Positions 24,619-36,852 of a DNA stretch of 64,000 nucleotides are shown here, one piece after another. Made by a program: the position numbers and the translations under genes. Source of the stretch: Cyprinodon diabolis (lineage: Eukaryota; Chordata; Actinopteri; Cyprinodontiformes; Cyprinodontidae); contig CM060068.1 in the NCBI GenBank assembly GCA_030533445.1, forward strand, positions 13,793,479-13,857,478. Reading direction: 5' to 3'. A model generated the notes under the pieces. That model saw only the letters and a list, made by a program, of their open reading frames with translations. It was not told the origin of the DNA and ran no database searches. The first letter of the stretch is position 1. The number at the start of each line of letters is the position of its first letter.

Positions 24619-25098
24619 ACCTGACTCCGCCAGATGGATTTGCTCCGCATAGCCATCTGGAAACCTTCCGTTGAAGTAATTTTGGGAAGGGGCGAAAATA
24701 CTGGTTAGCTGATTGGCCTATGTTGGTGATAGACGGGCCAAATAAACCAATCAGATCAACGAAGCATATGACGTACTAACAGCCAGGCTACTCTTTTCCA
24801 TCTGAGAAAAGCTTTCAGAGCAGTTTTTTGCTCTTCCTTCAGTGAAGAAATACTCTGTAATTACGATAAAACTTGCACGATAGCCACGCTAAAGCTAGTT
24901 TCATTGGCTGAAGCCGCCATGTTCTTTAGACTGAAGTGTCGCGCTTCTCGTTGCGTCACACCTCAACACGCCTCAAAGCCAACGCTGATTGGACGTTCGT
25001 TTGGTGAACGGCTCCAAATTTTCTTCAACGGAGAGTCTCCAGACTGATTAGCGAGGGAAATCTTGAAAGCTTGCCAGATCAGGATGGTCTCACGAGGC
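24619..25098. mobile_element. Non-autonomous DNA transposon, 480 bp
   Basis: A 480-bp, GC-richer block lies between two exact copies of a 13-bp sequence, TAGTGGATTCCTA (24606-24618 and 25099-25111). Part of the repeat is the target duplication and part may belong to the termini. The two ends are loosely inverted, e.g. CCTTCCGTTGAAG near the left and CTTCAACGGAGAG near the right. There is no ORF. The superfamily cannot be decided from this copy. Confidence 0.75.
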
Positions 25099-26729
25099 TA
25101 GTGGATTCCTATGTGTCGCTGTGGAAAAAATTTAACAAGGTAGAAGTTAACTGAGTTATCGATATTTAGAGGAATTTTGAAGAATACATATGCGGATAAA
25201 AAGTTAAAAATAAAATAACTATTCTTTAAAGGTGGTATTTTTTTTATTTGTTTTAAGGGGACTTAATCAGGCTGCAATGTGAAGTTTACTGCAATCTTTA
25301 CCGGGGCTTCTGGTAAACCAAACTTTGGGAACTACTAACTCATTTTGAAATATTTTTCCTTTTATGTAGTTAATGTTGTGTTTAGAAGTGAAGCACAGGG
25401 ATTCACCTCTAGATGATATTTTAGACTGCTTCCTGCTGTTGGTCAGGTGTCCTTCTGCTGAGCTCTTGAATCAGCTACTTCACTATGTTTCTGTCATTAA
25501 ATGCAGCATACATTAGTTTAACTTTATGGAATAGTGAATTGATTTAATATATCGACTGAATCTGCATTGTGTACATCTACGTACCTTTACAAAAAAGAAG
25601 TAATCATAGGCACAAGCATTATGTGGTAAATAAGTGATTCAAGCTGTTTGCTACCCAGGCTTTTATTTTAGTGCAACGGTTTCAGATAAAAAAAATAGAC
25701 TAGATTAAAAACTAAAAACAGAATATTTACATCCTGCTTTGTAATCTAGGATGCTATCGTTGACAGCTTTGTGCATGTGTTATATGTTTGCAATTGGAAA
25801 ATGGAGCTTTCTCCTGTCTTTGCTCTGAATACATGCAGGGCTTTCAGGATGAGGTAGCTGCAGCTTCTTGTTAGAGAGCATTTAGGAGGGTAGATAGAGA
25901 CTTTGCTCTCTATACTGCTGTGAAACTGTGATGGTAAAACATTGTTGATTTCATATGAGGTAGCAAAAATCCCAGAAAACACACTGAAAACTCACTGCCT
26001 TTGTCTGTTGTCACTTTTTAAAAATACGAAGTTGGTAGATGGGTCTGAAAAATCCCCAAATATAATGACATCGTTACCAAGTTATTATACATTATAGTAT
26101 CTTTGCCAGTTTTCCTTTACTACCGAGGGCAGCTCAGCCCAGCAGACTATAGCCAAAAGCCTCATTCACTTGCTAGCTTCGCAGCAAGACAGACAGGTGG
26201 TTTGTGGGTTTTTCAAAGTAAAAGTTAAGTTTTACATTTCATTTTTTTGAGCCGGGATCATTACTATAATAAGTGAACAAATGTAAATCTTACAATATCA
26301 TATGCTTTATGTTTTCTAACATATGTTTTCATTCATTCTGAAGGTGTGGCAGTTTGATTTTGCTGTGGATGTGCACCATGATCAATTGCATGAAGCAACA
26401 ACCTCAACACAATGTTTAAAGCTCTTTTAATCCTTCCACTTGGGCGGGTCCCATATCTGATACAAAATGAATACAGTCATTAGGATCACAGTGCATAGAC
26501 GTGTCATGCTAGGCAAATTTTTTTTCTTCTAAAATGAGTTGTTTTCTTATTATAGTAACCCGGCATGTACGATTTTAACATCATGTTGAGACCTGTAGAG
26601 TATGAGCTCTTCACTCTTCTCTGTTTTTAACCTCGGAATGTAAATTGCTAGAACCTGTATTCCTATTGTCTTACGCTGGAAAAGGTTTATCATCTAAAAA
26701 AAAAAAAAAAAAAAATTCACAATATTAAA

Positions 26730-27140
26730 CTTTAGAAGATGCCTTTGTCTACAAGCGATTCAACGGCTGTAATTGGTCAGAGTGTTTTATGAAATCACTC
26801 AAATGTTTACGTGAGTAATTAGACACATTTGTTCGTTCAGATTAATTTACTTGCTTTAAATTGCCCTTTGATAAGTTACCGGCATTGCTGGCCTTTGTAA
26901 TTAATATGTTGTTCTTTCATAAAGAGAATGATGCAGAGAAAATATTCCTGCATTCATTTATTAAATGAGACATACAATTAAGCAACAGTAGCACTGCAAT
27001 TAATGTATGAGCAACTGTCATGACAGTGGGGTTGGGATAATTAATGTCACCTGTCATATTCTAACTAATTAAGCTCAAATGACAGCATTAAAAACCAGAC
27101 CAGACCAATTAATTTCCAAGTCACTAAAGCTTTAACATCT
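26730..27140. promoter_or_regulatory. Candidate conserved developmental enhancer
   Basis: About 400 bp free of recognised repeats, with many homeodomain-type cores (TAATTA, TTAATTA, AATTAA), a palindromic CTGTCATGACAG carrying two TALE (Meis/TGIF-type) TGACAG sites, further TGACAG and CTGTCA sites, and CCTTTGAT of TCF/LEF type. Such density is typical of vertebrate conserved non-coding elements in introns of developmental genes. This is inferred from motif content only; conservation was not measured. Confidence 0.35.
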
Positions 27141-27514
27141 GTTTACTGTATTGGCAGCCGGTCTGTTAGGTTTCTTCTTACCCTCCTACATCTCTTTACA
27201 CCGCCTGCTGGGTTTTTGATTCCCATGTTGTTCTCCTTTTCATCTTTAATTCTTTAGCTTTAAGTTTCCTTTTTTTCTTTCTCCGCCTCCTTTCCTCTGA
27301 AGCAGTTAGAGTGGCTCATATGGGTGGATAGGATGGTGGGGGTAAAAGGTTGAAGGTCATGTTTTGAATCCATTAGGGCCATCTACTAACACAGAACCTT
27401 ATTGACCTGTTAGCTGGCCTCCATATGTTTACACAAATGTGTGGACGGCGTGTCCGCCCAGTCCCCAAAATGCCCCTGTGCGATAGCTGCATATTCACTA
27501 ATGTCTAAATCCTT

Positions 27515-28422
27515 AAAGGAATAGTACACCCAAAACATGATTAGCCTTCATTTTCTACTCACCCCCATGCTGGACAACACTCTGGAGTACTTTTTTGATA
27601 TCTCAAATGCATCTGGAGATCTGGGAGGCTTCTTACTGTCTGCTGACATTCAAATAATGGAGGTCTATGGTGCCCGAGGCAGAAAGGTCCATAAAAGTCC
27701 ACAAAAAACGTGTCAATATTCCTCCATTCTGCTCGTGCAATGTATTCCAAGTGTCCTGAGTGGGTAGCGTCCATAATTTACTCGAAACAAAGTCATTTAG
27801 AATGTTTTTAGAGCCTAAACAGTAGTGTATAGGATTTCCTAAAAGCGCGTTCACGAGTCTACGGAAACCGCGGCAGACCAAACCAGATGAAAGTGCGCAT
27901 TCAGCTCGGCAAAGAACTCATGCTCTTCCTCAACACTGAAGTCCTCAGACATTTTTCTTTCGTTGATTCTTTCTTTGCACAGGTAAACAGCACATTTCTT
28001 CTTCTACGCTTGCATTATCGGCAGAGCAGACGCTGAATGCGCACTTTCATCCGGCTTGGTCTGCCGCGGTTTCCGTAGACTCGTGAACGCGCTTTTAGGA
28101 AATCCTATACACTACTGTTTATGCTCTAAAAACATTCTAAATGACTTCGTTTCGATTAAATTATGGACGCTACCCACTCAGGACACTTGGAATACATTGG
28201 ACGAGCAGTATGGAGGAATATTGACACGTTTTTTGTGGACTTTTATGGACCTTTCTTGTTTGGGCACCATAGACCTCCATTATTTGAATGTCAGCAGACG
28301 GCAAGAAGCCTCCCAGATCTCCAGATGCATTTGAGATATCAAAAAAGTACTCCAGAGTGTTGTTCAGCATGGGGGTGAGTAGAAAATGAAGGCCAATCAT
28401 GTTTTGGGTGTACTATTCCTTT
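27515..28422. mobile_element. Fold-back DNA element with 391-bp inverted arms
   Basis: The sequence AGGAATAGTACACCCAAAAC at the left is mirrored at the right, and both ends abut TTAA, the target duplication of piggyBac-type elements. The left arm (27515-27905) and right arm (28032-28422) are colinear with no net indel and differ by scattered substitutions; a 126-bp centre (27906-28031) separates them. A minus-strand frame from the centre into the left arm reads MSEDFSVEEEHEFFAEL and ends after about 33 codons. It has no transposase. Assignment to piggyBac rests on TTAA alone. Confidence 0.85.
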
Positions 28423-30714
28423 AACTGCTAATATGAACTTCATTTTCTTTTGAATTACAGGATGTTCGTTTTCTACAGTGGCAGAGGTTCTTCAGCTACC
28501 AAACTAAAGTGTCTTTTGAATTCTAAGCTCTGCTCTGTCATATTAAAATTAATATACAGTCATATTCAATAAGTTTGAAATTGTGTTCTGGCAAAGTATT
28601 TGTCAGGATTAAAGTACCTTTAAAAAATAACTATTAACCACACTATTCACTGATCCCCTATTTCAACCTTAAAACTTTTATATAATAATGTTCCGATCTT
28701 AAATTAGTTTTCATATTTATTGGAAAAAAGGGCTTTAAAACTTCTTGAGATAAATGAACTTTTCCATAATATTAAAATAAACAAGATATGACAGTTTATA
28801 TTAACTTTATTTATATTAAGACCAATTCAAAATTCTAATTTTGCTTTACTACAGATGTGCAATTTATTCCATGTTTTTAGAGATTTGAAAAAACTAAATA
28901 GACAATAGACAAGAAAAGTGGATTTTAGTACATTTGAATAATAAAGGCAGCTCATTTATTTTGATAACTAAATAAAAAGGGAAATTTACAGATATGATTT
29001 AGTACAGAAACTTTCACGTAGAAAGTTTACCCAGTCTCTGTTTCTGTTACCATAGCAACAATCTCCCCAGAATTAACCGGGTCTGGAATAGGTTTTGTTC
29101 AGTAAACCTTTGCCGTTTCTCCATTCTCTACAATGCCAATACGGACTTGTGTCCTCGCTAAGTATGTTGTTGAGAAGAACACAGGAAAGTATGGACTTGG
29201 GGAGAACGGGAGCATGCAGAATAAATATGGGTCAATTGGAAAGAAGCGTACTCGTGACATCACCACTAACTGGCTCGTCTAGAGCTGCATTTCTCCTCCT
29301 TTTATTAATAGTCTATATAAGTATAAATTATTACTTTTTTTCATTTAGAGGCGGGAATAATAATTAACACATTCAAATAAACACAAATTAAATGAACATT
29401 TTGCCAAATAAAACAGAAAAATCGCCATCAGAGCCAGCAATCCTTCACACACGGCTATGCCGAGAGAGGGCCGCTGCAGACGGGCTGCGGTTAGCCCTGG
29501 CTACCGTTAGCCTCGGAGGTCCGCTGGTTGCCGTGGTTCTCTCAGATTTTGATATTTTTATGTAAATTACGCACTAAATCAGTAAATAGACCATATGGGA
29601 CACTTTAAATTACAATATTCTTGCCTCAAATGATCTTAAAAAGGTACTTTTATTGAACAACAGCAACAGAAAAGAGAACTTTTAACTTTCAATGGAGCGC
29701 TCTATTGAAAGCTGCTGCTGCCGCAGTGCATTCTGCTGCTGTCAATCTCAAGAACGGTCTTCTCTGATGCATGCTGGGTAAATAAGGAGGGGCGAGAACA
29801 ACATTTGGGGACTTTGTCTGTTCTCAGTCTGCTGTTCTTGTGAATTGGAACAGAACTAGGACTGAGGCTGATGACGTTTCACGAGCACATGAGAATGCAC
29901 AAGTACACATATTGAGAAACGGCACTTGTCTCCGCTCTCCTTAAAGCCAGTCGGTTGTTTTATTTCCTGATCTAATCAGGAGGTTTTTGACGTAGTTTTG
30001 TTTTTTTGAACAATAAAAAATCTGTCACTAGGTCCGTTAGACATATTAGGTGTTAAAAACAAATATTGCATGTCCTTGAGATGAGGATCTAATTAAAGAA
30101 TGAATGGCATTAATTCACAGAGAATTAAATATCTATAGGGAGAGGGTTCTCAGACCATGTATAATTGTCCTTTATATTCAGAAAATATCTTTATGAGCGC
30201 TACCGTCACAGCCCATCACATACATCCAGAGCTTATCCGTCACATTAGCAGCATTACACAGACTTCTTTAGCAGATCTCTAACAGAACTTGACAGCAGGA
30301 AGAGAAGGTTGATTTGTGACAACAGCATTATTGAAAAAACAGCACAGTGAAACAGCCACTTAGTATTCACTGTGTAAATACTAACGGAAATTAAGAGAGT
30401 TTATCTTCACCTGTTTTCAGGTGCTCTTCTTCCCTGTGAGATTGCGCTGAAATTAAATACATTACTCCACTAAATTAAAATACATTACATTAAATACAGT
30501 ACATAAAAATAGCCAAGTACAATAGTTTGTTTGAATATTTGTGCCTGATGTCTAAAATATTTTTTTCTTTTTTTGCCTAAATGAACATTTCAAACAAAAT
30601 TACATTCTTCATATTTACAATAATGCTTCTGGAGTTCTAGAATTGGAACGCTCACTTAAAATATCTAAATATTTCTATGTATATATTTGTTGAGTTCAAG
30701 GCTTTTAAGGCCTC

Positions 30715-30836
30715 AAACTCAACCCTATTTCTGACATTTTCAAATGAAAAACTTGGAAACAAAGTCAAGTGCATTGGTTTTTTTTTACTTTTTTGAAATG
30801 ATGATGACATGGATGACTGAGAATCTTTACCAGCTT
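30715..30836 (+). repeat. Dispersed repeat, plus copy
   Basis: The blocks AACCCTATTTCTGACATTTT, CTTGGAAACAAAGTC and GGATGACTGAGAATCTTTACCAG occur here in the same order as in the reverse complement of 33974-34130. It is a moderately diverged copy of a fish repeat whose 3' part ends GATGACTGAGAATCTTCACC. Confidence 0.6.
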
Positions 30837-32530
30837 CTCGGTATATAAAACCTAATTTTAATTAGGTTATAGATTATACATACATAGGATATAGGTATCA
30901 TACATACTATTTTGTTTTCTTTTTTTACAGTCTGAAATAGAGTTTCTGCTGAGAAAATAAAAATTAGAACATCTCTTATTATGGAATAGGGTTTTTATCA
31001 GGAAGAATCTTATTTTAGTGATCTACAAATGGAACAAAAGAGAAGAAATCTCTTTTAATAAATGTCAAAACAGCCTGCAATAGATGACTTTATGGCTCTC
31101 TTCTTTGTACTCCAGGATAATGATTTCCATATTAAATATAGAATTTTTGGGGTTTTTTTGTTAAAAAGAAAACATTAGACTTTTTATAGTCTAGTCTTCT
31201 TATCCCCTTGAACCAAATAAGACCTTTCAGTCGTCATTTCTCGTTCTGTAGTAGCTTAAAATAAGGAATGTAAAAGTAACAGCAAGCGTAAATCGAAAGC
31301 AACCAGAACTTCTCCCACTCTTATGAATTGGTTTTGCCTTCTGTCAAGGATTTAATTTCACTTTTGATGGCTTACATTTGAGCAACCTGGAGTTTGGATG
31401 TGATCTCATCAGGATGTTGAACTGCAGACATCCAGAACTGACAAAGATTGGTACTGAACTGTGTTTTGAAAACTGAGTGGAAATCCAGTCATCTTTGGTT
31501 TAAGGCTGTTGTAGTTTTCTAGAGAGAGTAAATCTCCACAGGCAGAATGTGATTTCTGGATGTACAGACTTTATTTTACAATCTTAAGAATAAGGGCACC
31601 ATAACTGTTGCTTGTGTACCTTCCCTAAACACATCTTTTCTTCCATCCAACATTTCATTTAGATCCTTAGATACAAAACTCTCTGACCAGTCAGCTTTTT
31701 TTAGCAATATTTCTGAGGCTGATAATATAATGGAGGGTATGGTTGACTGTTGAATGAAAAACTTTCAAGTCGGCAGCCTTCCTAATGACTGCATAGGTCA
31801 GAACAGGACATTTCTGGTGTAAAAAAATCACATTCAGTGGTACTTACGTACTTATATACTATTTTAATTAACTGATTATATGAATCTTGGGTCCCCATTC
31901 AGCAATAAGCCTTAGTCATCAAAATCAACAGAAATTAAGCCATAAAACGTATGTTTAATCTATCAAAATGATTTATTTTTGTTTGTGTTTTATTTAAAAT
32001 TAACTTTAAAGTAATACTTAAAGTACTTTCTAAGTTATTAAGCAAATAATAGAAACATACCTAGATTTACTTTAGACTTGCTGTGTTTGGTTTCAGTATC
32101 CATGGTATGCTGAGGAAAAATACCTTTCATTTGGTTGTCATGCCCATTAAAACATTGCTGCTTAACAAGACTGTCTGCTTGCCTTCAAAAATTAATTGGT
32201 ACTTCATCTGTTGCTCAAATTAGCATCTTCTCCTCTCATCATTACACATATTTATTTTTTCTTCCCCTTTTGTGTTCCAGTCACTTTTTTTTGTAAGAAT
32301 CAAGCATTTGGGTCCTCAATTTCAAATGGAGTTCATTAAGGTTAAAATCAAAACATTGGAGGTTCTTTGATTGTTATTTTTGCTTACTTGTTTTATTAAT
32401 TCAGACATGATTCCTAATATTTGCATTTTTCCCACTTTTTTGATTTTAGCCTATTGTTAAGTATTGAAAAATCACCAATCAGTGGCTGAGTAATAATGAA
32501 GATGTGCTGTTTGTTTCTGTGTGTGTGCAG

Positions 32531-32601
32531 GCAGCCAGTCCTGATGTGGAGGGGCCTACTGGGATGAAACGAGCTCAAGGCAAACAGACCTTTAGCTGCA
32601 G
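32531..32601 (+). CDS. pard3b: pard3b exon C: short linker exon
   Basis: A 71-nt exon preceded by gtgtgtgtgcag and followed by gtcagt. It reads AASPDVEGPTGMKRAQGK and ends in phase 2 (AG), which the first base of the next exon completes to Ser. Sequence conservation is low here, as in other family members, so the call rests on the splice sites, the correct phases on both sides (0 in, 2 out) and its place between two clear pard3b exons. A different exon in this 27-kb interval would also have to supply phase 0 to phase 2, and I saw no better candidate. It covers segment residues 84-107. Confidence 0.75.
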
Positions 32602-33973
32602 GTCAGTGACTTATTTTCTGCATGCTTCAATGAAAAACTATTTAAATTTAGATTTAGAAAAAAAGTTCAGATTGATTACTGTCATAAATTTTAAAGCTGT
32701 TTTTATAAAAATCTGAAATAAGCTCTTGGTCCGTATCTGTTCCAGTGACTTTGTTTTTTTTTTGTGACATTTGCTTTGCTGGTAATTTACCCAGATGAAC
32801 TGCAGAATCATTGCATTTGTTTGTGTGAAATGAGTGATTCTGTCCAATGAGAAGGTTGCGTTTGTGTATATTTGTCCACATTAATGTTTGTTGTTTTTGT
32901 AAGTGTGCCTCTGTCCCACTTTCTTTTCATTAAAGCTGTTTTCTAATCCAGATCAAGGCTCTTGCAGATACATTTACTGTTAAAAAGCTCCATCATTAGC
33001 TAACTACAAAAGACTGCCAAAACAGGGTCATGGTCTCTCGTACACACACACTCACATAAAAGACATAAAATATGCTTAGATTGCCATAAACACATGGTCT
33101 CAAAGATAAACAGCTACAAACACAGTTGGATCCGCTATTTTTAAATGCAGGCACTAATGAATGCTGCTTAATTAAGTTCTGTGTTGCAGAATGCCCAGTG
33201 TCTCTGATGGGCTTTATTTTTCTGGGTCCATGAGGAGCATGAGGCTCTTTGGGGAAGGGTTTCTACATTTAGACACATGAGGAAGTCATGCAGCTACTTT
33301 ACACAGCAAAACAGGAGCTCACTATAGACAATCTGGTAAACAATGATCTAAACGAGGCTGTAATGCTTAGATCTGTCTTGTGTTGGATTAAGTCTCAAAT
33401 ACTCAAATGTTTTGCATTATCATAATGCTCTAATTGAGTGTGTTTGTATTTAACCAGCTTGTTGCTTTTTTCAATAAAAACACTTCTTAAGCTTCACATA
33501 TCTTCTCATCTTTCATAAAGAACTTGAACTTAACAAATATTTATGATATGTAGCTCATTAAGTATATTTTATTTTTTTTGTTTTTGCTTTTTTTAAATCA
33601 ATATGCAAGTTTTTTTTAAGGGTTCTGATAGACGTGAAGGTTTATGATTTAGGCTTTTATTGCAACTATGGTTTTTGTGTTGAATTAGGAAAGTTGGATT
33701 TGGGCAATTAATCAGTATTTATTAGGGATTTTAATCATGCAGAGAAAAAACTTGATCTAACGAAGGCTTGATCAAACATGCCTTTGCTGTCTGCACTTAG
33801 TTAGTGCAATGGTTTGCTGCCTGGAATGGAGAGGTCCACTATTACACATCATTATGCTGCCACCCCCATGCTTGGCTGATAGACTTAATTCTTAGTTGAC
33901 AGCAGATTTAATTCTTGATGGTTCCTGGTTTGTTCAAGAACTTTATTCCAGTGTTCCCTTTCATGAGATATGC

Positions 33974-34130
33974 TGGTGAAGATTCTCAGTCATCCAGGTT
34001 ATAGTCATTCCAAAAAAGTTACAAAACAATCCACTGGATTTTCGCTTCCCATCTGGGAAGATTTTTCAATTCAAATGTCAGAAATAGCGTTGAGTGTTCC
34101 AATAAACTTGGAAACAAAGTCTAATGGTTT
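33974..34130 (-). repeat. Dispersed repeat, minus copy
   Basis: The reverse complement contains GGATGACTGAGAATCTTCAC at its end and AGATGGGAAGCGAAAA in the middle, as in the plus copy at 30715-30836, which lacks the middle block. The two copies flank exon C (32531-32601) in opposite orientations. Confidence 0.6.
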
Positions 34131-35220
34131 GTTTTTCAACCTCTTTGATGAGATGTCGTCATCACCTATAAGACAAGTGAAATATTTAGATAATTTAAAA
34201 ATGGATCCAAAAGATAATTGGCTATGTTAGAGATAACCACAAATTGCGATGTGGTAGTTTTGTAGTTATTTGATACATTTTTGAATAAAGCATAGAGTAG
34301 GTTTGAATAATGAATCTGGATTAACTTACATAGAGCCCTTTTAGCCTTTGTAGACCTCACCTTATACTCAAAGAAAGATACATAAACATGTAGGATTGTA
34401 TGTTTAAAAGCATTAACTTCTATCCCCGCTGTGACAACTTGTTTGCTTCTTTAATAGACAAAACTGACAGAAAGATCAATAGCTAAGCAAGCTATGCAGA
34501 AAGATTTTTGTTCCATTACCAGCCCCGGTATTGAACAACGCAGTGCAGCAAATACAAAGGTAGTCACCAACTCCCATTTGTGTCATTTTCCCTCTAACTT
34601 TTCTTTTTCCACATATTCTTTCACACACATAAAAAAAAAGTCTAATCATATAAGAACTATCTCAGCTGGGAGTAATTTAAAAGTGAAGTAATGATTTTTC
34701 TGCTCACCAGGGAAACGACCCTTGAAATTGCAAAAAAAACAACAACAAAAAAAAGTCCAAAATGGAGGAAGGGTCATAAATATGGAAACAGCCAAGCAGG
34801 GGTTGAATGATTGTGTGTGTTTTTATTTTATGTGGCCGTATATATAAGCACTCCTTGGTCCGCTGTGTATTTACGTGTGACTATTTCTGCGCTTTCAAAT
34901 GTACAGTAATGGCTCATCATCATTTTAACCACACCACATGCACCTCAAAGAACTCATTACGCGTAAATCAAAATGTCCTTTCTCCTACGGGGAAACTGAT
35001 TTACTCTAGATTGGTTTATTGAAATGGCGTTTCCACTATATTTCGTCGTGAGTTTTAAAGGTGCTTTGGAAGCCGGAAAGGGGGACAGGTAAATAAGTTC
35101 CACTGGTTGCACAAAAGCAAATCGATTCAAGAAGCTTCATGTGGTTTAAGAGCAGCTATACATCTTTGGTGATCTGTGCCTCAGTAAATTCACTCATCAG
35201 CAGTGAAAAAAGCTCCTAAT

Positions 35221-35556
35221 GAGACTCTGCTTATAATCAAACCTTTTCTTTATGTCTGTCCTGGTCATTTTAAGCTGTTTTGCTTACATATGACTCAGTT
35301 AAGGACTTTTTAGAAATTGTAATGATAGAAATTTCAAAATAAACCATTTATATTCTAATAGCTTGCATCATTATTGTATTCACTAATTAGATTCTGCTTA
35401 CACCCAAATCTTCTCTTTATGTCTGTCCTGGTCATTTTAAGCTGTTTTACTTACATATGACTCTTTCAGTTAAGGACTTTTTTTTAAAAATAATAACTCA
35501 TAGAAATTTCAAAATAAAGCATTTATATTCTAATAGCTTACATCATTATTTTATTG
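35221..35556. repeat. Tandem duplication, unit about 167 bp
   Basis: The block from GACTCTGCTTATAATC (35223) recurs as GATTCTGCTTACACCC (35390). Shared stretches include TTTATGTCTGTCCTGGTCAT, AAGCTGTTTT and ATTTCAAAATAAA, with small indels (for example an added CTTT). Two units are present, no third. No coding frame spans it. Confidence 0.9.
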
Positions 35557-36852
35557 ACTTATTCGTGCAATAAATGATATTTTTCTATTCTAATATATGT
35601 TCTTTCATTAAAATTTGGTTCTAAACAACTTTTTTGTTTATAGATCTGGGAGCTTAGGGGCCATAAAAAGGGAAATACATTGATAAGTATAATAATGAGA
35701 GAGTGAAATGCATTGATGCAAAGAAGGTGTTTTTTAGATGCACATCCTCGTTTTTTCATTTATCCGTCAGTGTTTCGGTCTTTCATAGAGAGGATCGGTA
35801 AAGTGGCAGGTGGATAAAGAGAACACCTGCTCTCTTCATCTCTCTTTGCTTCTCTCTGTCCTGCTCTCTGTGCATGCAGCTCCTTTTTCCTCTCCCCTAT
35901 TCATTCATCGAGCTGCGTCTCTCTCTTTTCTCAAGTCTCTCCCGTTTTGTTGCTCCCGCTCTCAACCCCACTTCAGTGTTGCATTGATGCAGCCTGTCAA
36001 ACATCTTTCACAGAAAAATATAAAGGAAGAAAAAGGAAATGCAGATGGATCTCAATTGCTTTTGTGTACGTGTGTGTTTGTGTGTAGTAGGTGGAGATCA
36101 GAGGCGCAGCGGCAGGAAGAGATAAAGGGAGGGGTTCATGTTATTTTCCTGCTCATAATAATTCTTTTTATTAGCCTTGTCTAATTAATTCAGTGCCTCC
36201 TCTCTCCCTCATCTCAATGTTTCATTTCTAAGCCTTCCTTGATTCCTCCTTTTTTCAGTTATTATTCAAATTGACACCATGATTTTAGGAAGGGTTGTCA
36301 ATATTCAGGGCTTTGCCTAAGAAAAGAACATCTCATGTCACTATAGTAAGGAAAATATAGTAATACTACAAGCTGTCATGAAGCGGTGAATAGTATTCTT
36401 TCTCTCTCTCTGTATGTGTATCCCAAAGTACCAGGAGTAAATAAAAGTCTACATTATCACCAAGAAATTGGGCATATTAATGCATCTTTACAGTTTTTAG
36501 TGTGTGTGGCCATCAGTCCATCCCACTTATAGCGGCATGGACTGAAGCTTATCTCTGTATATGAAAATTATTACTAATTTGCAGCATTTGCACAAAGAAT
36601 TAGTTTGCCGAAATGTGTCTATTCTTGCTAATTTACCAGATATTTTTTTCTCTTGACTGAAAAAGTTTAAATATGGTTTTAGTTCCCATTTGCCTTGAAA
36701 CCACCTAAATTCGCAGTCTCATTTACTATCTGACACTGCGTCTAGTGAGATATCTACACTAAATACCCACTTGTTATAATTAATGAAGTTATTTACACTG
36801 CCTCCACATGGTGGTTCAGGGTGGCAAGATATACATGCATATATATATATAT

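Larger units (their letters stand above)
14785..32530 (+). other. pard3b intron B-C (17.7 kb)
   Basis: The longest complete intron in the window. It holds a decayed Tc1-like element, L2-like LINE pieces, two hAT/Tc1 insertions, a 480-bp DNA element, a candidate enhancer and a fold-back element, each listed separately. The stretches 21.5-24.6 kb, 25.1-26.7 kb and 28.4-30.7 kb show no recognised gene. The last of these includes GC-richer DNA at about 29.4-30.0 kb, which may be a further unrecognised insertion. Confidence 0.75.

Noticed and set aside
29400..30000. GC-richer stretch as a CpG island promoter
   Set aside because: It has no clear start-site signals or linked exon; an unrecognised repeat insertion is equally likely, so no promoter is claimed.
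33780..33960. Further decayed Tc1 fragment (TGCTGCCACCCCCATGCTT block)
   Set aside because: Only one short block resembles the antisense of Tc1 transposase genes; too little to support an element.
35810..36184. 124-codon plus-strand frame with a hydrophobic Leu/Ser-rich start that looks like a signal peptide
   Set aside because: It follows CT-rich low-complexity intron sequence, shows no family motif, and lies inside a pard3b intron without splice support.
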